Shown here piece after piece: positions 33,881 to 44,162 of a stretch of DNA of 64,000 nucleotides. The position numbers were made by a program, and so were the translations under genes. Within the stretch, counting starts at the first letter, position 1; every line of letters starts with the position of its first letter. The notes under the pieces are model-generated. The model was given only the letters and a program-made list of their open reading frames with translations. It was not told the DNA's origin and ran no database searches. This stretch comes from Astragalus membranaceus (Eukaryota > Streptophyta > Magnoliopsida > Fabales > Fabaceae), in NCBI GenBank assembly GCA_039519185.1, contig CM076846.1, positions 151,666,605-151,730,604 on the forward strand, written 5' to 3'.

Positions 33881-35785
33881 TGAGGCGAGGTTGATTGATG
33901 CTTGAGGTGGATTGTTGCTCATATGGGTAGGAGCAGGAGATGGGGGGTAAATAACACCACTCTAGAGGAGTGAGATCGATGAAGCGGTGGACGTACTGGA
34001 CGGGGGTAACTCAGATGGGAACGTACCATAGCAAACAGAGAAGGGGGTAAAGGGAAAGCCAAGAGCAGGAAATGATGACATGATCTTGAAGGTCAATGAA
34101 ATAATGACTCTTTTAGTTTATTCTAGAAGGGCTTTTTAGGTATATTCTCTTACTAGTTTATTAGGTAGCAATGTTATTGTGTGGGTGATGTAACCACCTT
34201 ATGGTGTGTATGCGCTAGCTTATTTAAGCATTGTATTGACCTCATAATAGGTATCAAATGAAATATATTGAAAGTCTAATTCCTATCTTTATCCATTCTT
34301 TAGGAGGTATCTCAGTCATTGAATTATGAGAATCTATCAAATGACGCGTATAGGAGACATGGAAGAGGCAATGCTACAAAGAAGGAGAAAGAATTATCAA
34401 TGGTGAGAGAGGAAATAATCAAGAAGACAATACTAGCCCATCTTTACTACAAACTCTATAAAAGTCCAACTTAGGGCGAGAGTGAATAGATAGATGTGTC
34501 GAAAAGTTATGGGTCCTTCTCATTGGCCTCTTAGGGCGATTTCTATAATACAAATCGTAATTAATGAGGATTATTATTGCATCTGTCCCATTTTGTATGT
34601 AGTTTAAGGTTTTTGGCATACATCTTAAGGAAAAAAAATTAGTAATCTAGATTTTTTTCAAAATGTTGTCTAATTTACTATTTAAGCTTTTATCTCTATG
34701 TGATCATCGTTTTATCAAATGTAAAAAGTTTCTATAATAAAGAGCGGTATGAGTGGAAAAGAATATTAAATGTTTTATTGAAAATTTAAAACAACAATCA
34801 ATCTGAGACAAATTGATTATGCTAAAACAACAAACAAAATGGGACGGAAGGAGTACAAATTATGGTCGTTGAGGCCGTTACAAAACATGGGGGAGGGGTA
34901 TAAGGGATCACAATGAATGTCTTATCTAGTGTTTCTATTGAGTCTGTCGGTCCGGGGGAGAAAGAGGTCCTCCTCCGAAATGGTATGAGCCGGCCTATCG
35001 ATCTGAGGGATGAGTTCTTTCTCCTTTGAGCGAGTGATATTCGGCGAGCCTTCATGAATACCAGTTGAGAACAATAAATCATACTAAAATATATAGATGA
35101 CCACAAAGTAGGCTAAAATATTAACGTTTGGGATCACAAAATTTGCAAAAGTATTTCACTTAAAACGAGACATACATTTAATTTGAACAAAATAGTATCC
35201 AAAATCAATGAGAATACAACTCACAAGTCCCCACTTTGGTGAAACCTATACGCTTTGTGGGAATGTGTAACCCCAAATGGCCAAATTGTCGCTTCAGTTG
35301 AATTTATTGAGCGATAATTTTGAATATGGTGATGCCCTATATGAGATGTGTCCAATTGTCATTCTATAAAGATTCTTCTTTTCATATTTTTCCGAAAGCC
35401 AATTACTGCCTGCAATCAATAATTGAACGTGCTTAAAATATGTGAAAGCTTTTTATCACATGGAGGTCCTTGCTTGTTCCTCTTTTTCTCTTCTTTCACA
35501 CAAACCGATGGCCACCTTGGATTACTGGTTGACTTAAAACTGAGTGTATACACTCCACCAATATGATGTCACCATTAATTTTACATGCAGCAAAGGATGT
35601 GTCATAATTTCAAGGGATTAGCATAGTGGAACCGTGAAACATTACAAAATTTATATTCTAAGAGGTTTTGGGTTTAAACTACCAATAGTTGTTTCTTTTT
35701 TTTAAGCAAGGAAACTTATGCCATTTCATTCATTAATAATGAGAAGATACAACGTGGAATCCGCTCATGAAGTTTGTGACTAGCA
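33881..35785. other. Unassigned DNA upstream of the coding Ogre-like element
   Basis: No coding region is supportable. A slightly more GC-rich patch at about 34860-35050 differs from its surroundings, but I could not assign it. Confidence 0.4.
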
Positions 35786-36433
35786 AAACAAATGGTTACT
35801 AATACCACCCCCTTTTTTTAAAAAAAAAAAGAAATAATAACTATAATCATTTTCCCAAACAAAGCAGCAAAAACACCCCTTTTAAAAATAATAACCATGA
35901 CAATAATGATACAAAAAAAAAACAATGGTAATTCTTTTCAAAATAATAATAGCGGAAACCATTTTCCAAAAATCAACTTTCAAAATAAAAGACCGCTTAA
36001 TCAAACAACCCATTTCCCTAAATCATGTTTTCTAAGTAAAGCGTTTTTTTTAAATAATCAAACGCTCAACTACTTTTTTTCACATCAGATTTCTATTGAC
36101 ACCCCCCAGGTTCTGATAACACAACCCCTGTTTTAGATTTAAATACCCATGTTAATTGCACCCCACAATTTTAGTAATACAGTACCCTTTTTGACAGCAA
36201 ACCCATCCATTTTTTACTACAAGCCCATCTTTTTTTTAAATAGAACCTAGTTCACAAAAACCGATTTGGTCTCACTGTTCGCACCCCCCATTTTTGATAC
36301 AACACTCCTTGTTGTTAATTGTACCTCCCTTTTTTACTACCACCCATTCCGCTTTTATTTACATCGTAATGTTTCTAAACCATTTTTCTTTCTTTCAAAC
36401 AACCAAGCTCGTACACAAATAGGTTGTTGCTAA

Positions 36434-36785
36434 CGGTCACTCTGAGTTTAGCTTGTTTGACCGATAGTAATAATCTCCATTTTTCGAAACGGATTAGTAA
36501 GCGGTGATCACCCTAAGGTTACTCGTTTGATCATCATGAACACCCGCCTAACAAAAAAAAAGGACTTTCAATCAACAAAAAAAACACACACAGACATAAT
36601 CTCAAATCTTCCTTTTTTGATCACGTTTCCCCGGTAAGCATTTTCCGAACAAACAAGCACGCGATCACAAATTGGTTATTTATAGCGGTCCCTCTGGGCT
36701 CAGCTCGTTTGAACGCTGTAAACACCTTCTTTTTTTCGAACAAGTCATTAGTGGTGACCACTCTGGATTTATCTGTTTGGTCACC
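36434..36785 (+). other. Hairpin array in the 5' LTR of element 2
   Basis: There are four hairpins with different stems and similar loops: CGGTCA/TGACCG (36434-36463), GGTGATCA/TGATCATC (36503-36535), AGCGGTC/GAACGCT (36684-36717) and GGTGACCA/TGGTCACC (36753-36785). Loops share the pattern C(T/C)CT...GTT. The array is repeated in the 3' LTR at about 51718-52069. Confidence 0.65.
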
Positions 36786-36856
36786 ATGAGCGGCCTCTAG
36801 TTTTCGCAAATCTTTCAATAAAAAAAAATACCAACACACAAATATTTTCTACCCAA

Positions 36857-36927
36857 GAACTACGTAGCTTTGATTTCTCCACCGCACCCGGAGATACGTA
36901 GGAGCGGGGGCCCACTCCTGTCAAGCG
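36857..36927 (+). other. Conserved double-hairpin motif, element 2, 5' copy
   Basis: CTACGTA (36860-36866) pairs with TACGTAG (36895-36901); inside it TCTCC pairs with GGAGA. After GAG, CGGG pairs with CCTG (one G-T), followed by TCAAGCG. The second copy is at 52139-52210. Confidence 0.7.
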
Positions 36928-37215
36928 TAAAAAAAAACTAAATTTTTATTAAGTCTTCCTTTCCGTTTTTTTGTAATTAATAAAAAGGGTAAATTAAAAT
37001 GTTTTCTTTAAACTAATTTTTTTTCTACACATTAAATTAAAAGGTACCCTTTTTTAGGATGTTGCGGGGTGCTAGTACCTTCCCCGCACTTAATCGACCC
37101 CCGAACCCAAAAACAAAGGTTTTTTCAATGTTTTCCTAAAAATAAATATTGATGGCGACTCCATTGTTCAAAAACAACGAAGAATCCCTCCTTCGGATTT
37201 TTCGGTCGCTACAGC

Positions 37216-37234
37216 TGGCGACTCCGCTGGGGAC
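37216..37234 (+). other. Primer-binding site of element 2
   Basis: TGGCGACTCCGCTGGGGAC starts two bases after the LTR end. It begins with TGG, complementary to a tRNA CCA end, and fits the tRNA-Arg type site reported for Ogre elements; I did not compare it with a tRNA. Confidence 0.8.
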
Positions 37235-38113
37235 TATTTAAGAGGGTCAAGCCTAATTTAGTTAAATGTGTAGATATTTGTTAGTTTAGTACTTTATTTA
37301 CCCTTAGCCCTTCTATTCGCATGTCTATTTTTATTTATCTATTTATTTGCTCTATTGAACCTTAGGGTAGAAAACCTTTGCACTATTATTTGTATTTCTT
37401 TTGCAGCACGGGTAGTTTAGGTTGCTTATATCACACACATCAATTACACTTGTTTATTGCACGCACTCTTGAGCGGGGCCCTATACCCGGGTCTAAAAAA
37501 ACCTAGGACGAGTGGAGGCGATTAGTGTCAGTCATTCTGGATTTTATCTGTCTGACTCTCATGAAAGCCTCAGCCAGAGTACGCTCTTTCGTGGTATCCC
37601 ACACCAGGTAGCTCGCTATCGTTGTGGGTCATATCACGAAGGAGATTTCAGCTCTGGAGACCCTTGTGAGGACGTGATTAGAGCCACCTTAGAGATTGAT
37701 CACACAAGTAGCCCTAGACCGTAACCTATATATAAGACCTAACCTGTTTAGGACACAAGGGCAATTCACCTACCCGTTGCATCATCGCAAAAACTTTTTA
37801 TCTTTCAAAAAAAAAATCAAATAATGAAAAACATTTACTCTTTTTGCCCTTTACATATATTTTTATGTGACATGGTTAATGCTTCTCAAAATTTGAATCA
37901 CCAAAATTTTCTCTGTAACGTCATTCTTTAATTCATCATACATCATCGTTATTTCAAAAAAATAATATACAAAAAAATCCTCACATGCATGCTATTCATC
38001 TCATTTAGGTTTGCCGGGAATTGTAAGAGGCTCCAAAGTTTTGTCATAAGCAAGGCGATATGGGATCAAACTGTGAAGCAATCCAAGCTCTGAACTACCC
38101 TATAGTAAAATAG
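37235..38113 (+). other. 5' leader of element 2
   Basis: This untranslated leader precedes ORF1. At 37530-37557 there is one more hairpin of the LTR type (AGTCA/TGACT with loop TTCTGGATTTTATCTGTC). CCCAC/GTGGG (about 37598-37630) and GCTCT/AGAGC (about 37648-37685) pairs follow. The left ORF1 bracket arm lies at 38005-38050. A short frame at 37512-37724 is not supported as a gene. Confidence 0.6.
38005..38050 (+). repeat. Left arm of the ORF1 bracket
   Basis: TTAGGT, a 4-base bulge and CGGGAATTGTAAG (38005-38027), then TTTGTCATAAG (38040-38050). Both are complementary to sequence downstream of ORF1 at 40272-40290 and 40251-40261. Confidence 0.75.
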
Positions 38114-38149
38114 CCTAATCTGACAAGTCTAAGGGAATGTGCTGGTCGA

Positions 38150-40111
38150 TTGCCGCCCATCGAGCGCAGGTCTTTTGATAGAGCGTATGGGAAGATTATT
38201 ATGTTACTACAATTGGACGTGCAAACGGAGGCCATTGCCGCTTTGAGCCAGTTCTACGACTCTTCATTAAGGTGCTTCACCTTCAAAAATTTCCAGATGG
38301 CACCTACCCTGGAAGAATATACACAGATCTTCGGCTTTCCTCAACAAGACAATGGACCCTACCAGTATCAGGGACAATACTACACAGATGAGAAACTCGC
38401 CTCAATGTTACAAACCAGCAAAGAGAACTTGAAGCTCCGGAAGAAAAATCGAAATGGCATTGCAGGATTCCCACAAGAGTATCTGGAAAGCCAAATGGAA
38501 TCCTTCGCCGACGCTAGAAATTGGGGTCCTTTTAAGCAGGTGTTAGCTTTGACTATCTTTGGCATTGTCCTATTTCCACGCCTTGAAAGATATGTGGACA
38601 CAACAGCTATTGGCGTCTTCTTATCCTTCAAGGATCCGATTCCAGCCATGCTTGCAGACACTTACTGTACTTTCACTCATTATAGTGAGTTAAGAGGAAA
38701 GAGGATATCTTGCTGCCTGCACGCCTTGTATGTTTGGCTTCTCACCCATGCTTTCGTTAACAAAGTCAGAGTAGAAGGCCCAATTGAAGACGCCAGAGGG
38801 TGTGATGTGAAGACAATGAACACTAGTGAATGGTTGCAAGTGCTAGGGGGCCTTCATGAATACAAGGTTCGTTGGCATCCATCATGGTGGAAGGATAGGC
38901 CCGCAGTAGTTTTTCAATGTGGAAACTTTCAAAACGTCCCGCTCATGGGGACAAGAGGATGCATAAATTACAATCCTTCTCTAACTCTAAGACAGCTGGG
39001 GTACCCCATGCGAAATCCGCCCACCGAAGACATGTTAATCCCTTTTTTCCTCTATGAAGGAAGCCCAAAAGAGGTTGACATGCTCCGGAAGATTTCTCAA
39101 GCGTGGGATATGGTCGTCCGCAAGGGACAAGAGCTTACTAAAAGGAGCGGCGATAAGGAAACCACATTTCGTCAATGGCTCCAAAAGAGGATCCAAGACA
39201 CCCGATTGCCTTACCAAAGTGCACTATGGGTTGAGGAAGAAGTACCTGAACCTACCCTTCTCACTGTCGAAGATTTAGATAAGCTTAAAATGGCATTGTC
39301 AAAAGCCGAGGAAGAAAAGAAGGGCTTGCAGGCAGAGTTAGAGAAAGTGCTCCTAAAAAACCAGAAATTGGAGGAGGAGAACGCAAGTAAGTCAGTGGCC
39401 ATTGAAGACAGCCGCAAGCAGCTCAAGATTGAACAAAAGAACAAACTAGATGTTCAAAAGTACCTAAGAGGGGCGAAAGAGGAAATAAAACGTTGCAACC
39501 TGAAAGTGAACCAAGCCATCGATGATGCATACAAGTGGAAAAAGTTATGGGAAGAATCAATGATTGCTGAAAAGACCGCGCAGAGCCTGCTAATGGTATC
39601 AAAAAGAGAGTCCCGGATGATGACAGCCGAGTTTGAAGAGCAAGTGAAAAGTATCAAGCAGGATAAAAATACCATTGAAGAAATACTCCGAGAATACCAA
39701 CAAGCCTTGAGAAGGGAGCATGGAAAATCTGATGAGCTGAACGACCATATCAGATATCAAGAGGAGGTTTACCACCAGTTGGAGACAGAAAGCATCTATT
39801 GGGAGAACCGCTTTGTGGAGTTGGTCAGCAGGATAGAAAACCATGAAGCCTTCATAGAGTTGAAGAATGAAAGCTTATACTGGAAAGACAGATTCTCAAA
39901 GTTGGCATGGCTGGCCAATCAAGCTATCACGGGAATCCCCAAACGTCTAAAGGAGGCTAACGCGGCAATGCACCCGTTTAACACCCCGGTCCAAGTTTCC
40001 GAATTCATGGAGTTTTGCGAGGTTCTGATTGCCGAACTCCGGGAGAAGGCTGGCAGCACTACTAGTAGAAAAAGAGGGAGGAATGGAAAAATGAAAGCCA
40101 TATGTATTTGA
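38150..40111 (+). CDS. ORF1 protein of the Ogre-type element
   Basis: This frame of about 650 residues lies upstream of gag, as in Ogre elements. The first two thirds form a globular domain seen in plant retroelement and plant mobile-domain-like proteins (LRCFTFKNFQMAPTLEEYTQ, FPRLERYVDTTAIGVFL, WLQVLGGLHEYKVRWHPSWW, VPLMGTRGCINYNPSLTLRQ). The last part (about residues 375-600, 39270-39960) is a long Glu/Lys/Leu-rich coiled coil. A Lys/Arg-rich tail near residues 640-650 could bind nucleic acid or act as a nuclear signal. The frame opens at about 38114, but its first ATG is at 38201; no ATG lies in frame before that, so start choice is uncertain. The function of ORF1 in Ogre elements is unknown. 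No stop breaks it. Confidence 0.8.
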   Translation: MPPIERRSFDRAYGKIIMLLQLDVQTEAIAALSQFYDSSLRCFTFKNFQMAPTLEEYTQIFGFPQQDNGPYQYQGQYYTDEKLASMLQTSKENLKLRKKNRNGIAGFPQEYLESQMESFADARNWGPFKQVLALTIFGIVLFPRLERYVDTTAIGVFLSFKDPIPAMLADTYCTFTHYSELRGKRISCCLHALYVWLLTHAFVNKVRVEGPIEDARGCDVKTMNTSEWLQVLGGLHEYKVRWHPSWWKDRPAVVFQCGNFQNVPLMGTRGCINYNPSLTLRQLGYPMRNPPTEDMLIPFFLYEGSPKEVDMLRKISQAWDMVVRKGQELTKRSGDKETTFRQWLQKRIQDTRLPYQSALWVEEEVPEPTLLTVEDLDKLKMALSKAEEEKKGLQAELEKVLLKNQKLEEENASKSVAIEDSRKQLKIEQKNKLDVQKYLRGAKEEIKRCNLKVNQAIDDAYKWKKLWEESMIAEKTAQSLLMVSKRESRMMTAEFEEQVKSIKQDKNTIEEILREYQQALRREHGKSDELNDHIRYQEEVYHQLETESIYWENRFVELVSRIENHEAFIELKNESLYWKDRFSKLAWLANQAITGIPKRLKEANAAMHPFNTPVQVSEFMEFCEVLIAELREKAGSTTSRKRGRNGKMKAICI

Positions 40112-40250
40112 GTGAAATTTAAAGAACATTGTACTTTTCTTTTCGAAGTTTTATTTCCAAAAATGTTGTACTTTCCTCCATCAATGAAGTTTGTTTGTCT
40201 CACATGCTGATCCTTTATCTTGAAAATATTGTGGAACTTTAATCTGTGTA

Positions 40251-40290
40251 CTTATGACAAATTAGGATGCGCTTGCAATTCCCGACCTAA
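40251..40290 (+). repeat. Right arm of the ORF1 bracket
   Basis: CTTATGACAAA (40251-40261) and CTTGCAATTCCCGACCTAA (40272-40290) complement the left arm at 38005-38050 in mirror order, with one G-T pair and a 4-base bulge. Confidence 0.75.
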
Positions 40291-40311
40291 AACAATAAGA
40301 CTCATGCACAC

Positions 40312-43300
40312 ATGCATCATTCGCATTTTCATCCATTCATATACTCATACATATACTCATACCATGTGTCCCACCAACAGAGAGTAAAAGACAAGCTGGT
40401 GCGTCAACATCGCTATTGGACTCGTTCTCAGGCCAGAAACATGGAAGAAAACCAGGACAATCCGCCTCAAGATATCCCGGATCAAGGCAATCCACCTCAA
40501 GACCTAGGCAATCAAGAGCTTAGGGCAGAAATAGATGGGATGAAAGAACAGATGACTGAAATCTTGAAGGTCCTACAAGCTTTGAGGAACAAAGACACAA
40601 GTGAAGATGTCTCCGCTGGGAACACGGAAAATCAAGTTACCAACCCTCCTCCTCCCAATGGACTCGGGATCCCGCATACAGTGCCCCCCACTGGGACTAA
40701 TAACCAGGGTTACATATGGCCTCCTTACGGACTTCCACAAGGTTACACACCTCCGACAGTCGATGCTAGTCCAGAAGACGGTCCCTCAGGAGTCGCGGGC
40801 CAACAACAGCTTACACCAACGGGTCACGATGGTAATCCGGGGGCACCACAAGTTCAAAACCCGACCCCCGTCGTTATACCACAAAGACTCCCACTTGGCT
40901 GCCCTCCACCGCCGATAGTTGACGCTCAAGCTCAGGGTTCCAACCTCAGGAATCCCACTCATTCACATACCCCAAATGTGAACCCAACCATAGTTCCGAT
41001 GATCCATCCTTACTATGGTATGAGTGGGCTCCCTCACAATCACTCTATGGAGAACCCTCAAGCCAAAGACAAATTACAAATGCTTGAGGAAAGGTTGAGA
41101 GCAGTCGAGGGATCCAATGTTGGTGCGAGAGATGCTTATGACTTGTGCCTCGTCCCTAACGTAGTCATCCCTCCAAAATTTAAGGTGCCAGACTTCGACA
41201 AATACAGAGGGTCGACTTGCCCTGTAAGCCATTTAACCATGTACTGCAGGAGGATGGCGGCGTTTCCTCACGACGACAAATTGCTCATCCACTACTTCCA
41301 AGATAGTCTATCTGGGGCAGCTTCGAGCTGGTACATGCAATTAGAACCTTCCCATATCAGATGCTGGAAAGACCTAGCCGATGCATTTTTGAGGCAATAC
41401 AAATATAACATTGACATGGCTCCCGATAGAACACAGCTGCAGAGCATGACGAAGAGAGATAATGAGTCCTTCAAAGAATATGCCCAACGCTGGAGAGGTT
41501 TGGCTGCACAGGTGGTACCACCTTTGTTAGAAAAAGAGATGGTATCAATGTTCATGGATACTCTTCAATCACCTTTCTACGACAGGTTGATTGGGAGCGT
41601 GTCTTCGAACTTTTCAGATATGATCGTCATCGGAGAAAGATTAGAGAATGGATGGAGAAACGGGAAGATTGCATATAGCTCCGCTGGAACCAGCAATCAG
41701 AAAAGGCCCTTCTCAGGTTTTCCTAAAAAGAAGGAGGGCGAAGCTAATGCCATCTCTGGATCCGGAAAGCCTCCCTACAACAACCCCTGACAGACTTTAC
41801 AAATACCTACTCAAACACCACAAGCCCCACCTCACCAAGTCAACCCAGGCTATAGACCACAAAACTACCAAGAAAGAAAGCCCGCCAATTTCGACCCAAT
41901 ACCCATGTCATACACAGACCTATTCAATCACCTCATCAGTCACAACTTGATCACTCCCCGTCCAATGAGACCCCTTCAACCTCCTTTCCCTAGGAGCTAT
42001 GACCCGGAGGCTAGCTGTGGATTCCACGCTGGGGCAGTTGGCCATTCAACAGAAAATTGCAAGGCATTGAAATATGTGGTACAAGACTTAATTGAATCTA
42101 AATGGTTAAGCTTCGCAGAAGATGGTCCGAATGTTGCCACTAACCCTCTGCCGGGGCACGGGAAACCCTCCGTCAATGCCATTGAGAATGTTGAGGGGCA
42201 ATTATTGGTCAGAAAGGTGGAGGACATTGTCACACCCCTGGACCTCATCCATGCTAATTTGTGTCACTTCGGAATCATTATGAAGGGATGTACCAAAAAG
42301 GGCTCGTGTGCTGATCCCCTTTGTGTCGGGGCCTGTGAAGCATTCAAACCAATCCTGCAAGACTTATTAGACCGACACATAATACAAATAGGTCTTCAAA
42401 AGAAAGAGGAAGGCGTGTCGACTCTCCAGTCAAGCATCGACCAGAGAAAGAGTATCCGGAAACCACTGGAAATCCATTACAAAAAGGACACAAAGCTAAC
42501 CACCGCTGTGCCTAAACCAATCACTATTCAAGTGCCAGTCCCTTTTCCCTTTAAAAGCACCAATGCAGTCCCGTGGAGTTACGATGTGAAAGTTCAGACT
42601 ACCCCTGATGTCATTAACATCTCAGGGACCGGTGGGATGACTCGAAGTGGGCGTTTCTATACCCCTGGAGGGCCTAGTGAGGACAGAACAAAAGAAGGGG
42701 AGGAAAGAGCCCGTAAGGGCAAAAGCATAGAGCAGGAACCTGTCGATAAAAATGCGGGAAAAAAGACGTTATCCGAGCAAGAAGCCAGTGAATTTCTGAA
42801 GCTTATGAGACAAAGTGAGTATAAGGTGGTTGATCAACTGAACCAAACTCCCGCAAAGATATCTCTGTTGTCATTATTGCTCAGTTCCGATGCCCATCGT
42901 GCAGCATTGACAAAAGTATTGAATAAGGCCCATGTCACTCATGACATCTCGGTCGGCCAATTTGATGGGATCGTCGGAAACCTTGTTGCAAGTAATTATC
43001 TCACCTTTACTGATGATGAGATTCCAACTGAAGGAAGGGGGCACAACAAGGCCCTACACATATCGGTGAAGTGTGGAGATTACTCTCTTGCTCGGGTACT
43101 CATTGAAAATGGTTCATCTTTGAATGTATTACCCAGATCAACGATGGAGAAATTAGATGTGGACTGTTCATACATGAGACCAAGCTCCATATTAGTCAGG
43201 GCCTTTGACGGATCGAAAAGGGAAGTCATCGGAGAAATGGAATTACCTGTGCAAGTAGGTCCGGAGCACTTCGTGGTGACCTTCCAAATAATGGACATTG

Positions 43301-43965
43301 CCCCATCCTACAGTTGTCTCTTGGGGAGGCCATGGATCCACTCGGCAGGGGCAGTTCCCTCTTCTTTACACCAGAAGCTCAAGTTCATAGTCAACAATAA
43401 GCTGGTGGTTATTTTCGGTGAGGAGGAAATGCTGATAAATAAGTCCGCTCCCACTCGTTACATTGAGGCTGCTGAAGAGTCTTTCGAGACTGCCTTCCAA
43501 GCATTGGAAATCGCCAATACATCTGCTATGTTAGAACCCAAGCTATCCAAGACTGCCGTGATGGTTGCTAAGTTCATGGTAGGAAAAGGCTACCAAGCTG
43601 GAGGAGGCTTGGGTAAAACCGGACAGGGGATCCTGACGCCAATACAGCCAGAGGAGAACAAAGATAGGCATGGGATAGGATATCAGCCCAATCGCACTGA
43701 CAAGAGAAGGATTGTGGAAGAAAAGAAGGAGCGGAGGTTAGCCAGGCTTGAGGACAGGGTGCCAAATACGAAGAGGATCATCATCTGCGACATCAAGGAA
43801 AGCTTTCGGAGTGCGGGAATGTTGAACCCCAATCAGATCGCCGCAGTTGAGGACGATCTAAACACCGAAGAAGGCGTCGTCAGTCTTGTACGCCCTTGTC
43901 CTGCAAACAAAAGGCTCAAGAATTGGGAGATCATTGATTTTCCTGTGGTTTTTAGTTCAAAGTAA
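40312..43965 (+). pseudogene. gag and protease of element 2, one internal stop
   Basis: One frame runs from gag to protease. A proline- and glutamine-rich N terminus is followed by a capsid-type gag domain (about 41190-41640; VPDFDKYRGSTCPVSHLTMY, SGAASSWYMQLEP, WRGLAAQVVPPLL). The frame meets TGA at 41788-41790 and continues open beyond it. After that come CGFHAGAVGHSTENC (42016-42060), a retropepsin-like domain around ENGSSLNVLP (43105), with ILVRAFDGSKREVIGEMELP and the late SCLLGRPWIH, and a G-patch (GKGYQAGGGLGKTGQG, about 43585-43632). The catalytic Asp is replaced by Glu at 43105-43107. The gag start may be the ATG at 40441 (MEENQ) rather than 40312. The stop at 43963-43965 is inside the splice donor of the following intron. 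Confidence 0.85.
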
Positions 43966-44162
43966 TGTTTCTATAATGTAATCCTCTGGCTCTGCCCAAG
44001 GCCTTAGGATATTTCATTCGGGCACACATGTTTTCCTTTCAATATTAATATCAATGCAACGTTATTTCAGTTCCCAATAAACCCCCCGTTCTCCTTTTCT
44101 CTTTACATTCGCTTCTTATTTTCTTTCATTCGTTTTTATTCCGTTAATTTACACTAATGCAG
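43962..44162 (+). other. 201-bp intron between protease and RT
   Basis: The donor is AA|GTAATG and the acceptor AATGCAG|A, with a branch-like CACTAAT 5 bp before the acceptor. Removing it joins AA and A to a Lys codon and leaves the protease and RT in one frame. Unspliced RNA ends with the TAA inside the donor. An intron at this position is a known mark of Ogre elements. Confidence 0.82.

Larger units (their letters stand above)
35786..37213 (+). repeat. Truncated 5' LTR of element 2
   Basis: This matches 51070-52497 almost exactly and ends TTTTTCGGTCGCTACA. The equivalent of 49100-51069, which includes the TATA box, is missing, and the sequence to the left is unrelated. The junction lies near an ACAAATGG/ATAAATGG microhomology. 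Confidence 0.9.

Noticed and set aside
34822..35106. 94-residue minus-strand frame in a more GC-rich patch, possible organellar DNA
   Set aside because: I could not match it to any plastid or mitochondrial gene and the surrounding sequence gives no support.
36621..36839. 72-residue minus-strand frame, repeated at 51906-52121
   Set aside because: It is antisense to the LTR hairpin array and occurs only because the LTR is duplicated.
39454..39844. Minus-strand frames of 73-81 residues
   Set aside because: Shadows of the ORF1 coiled-coil region.
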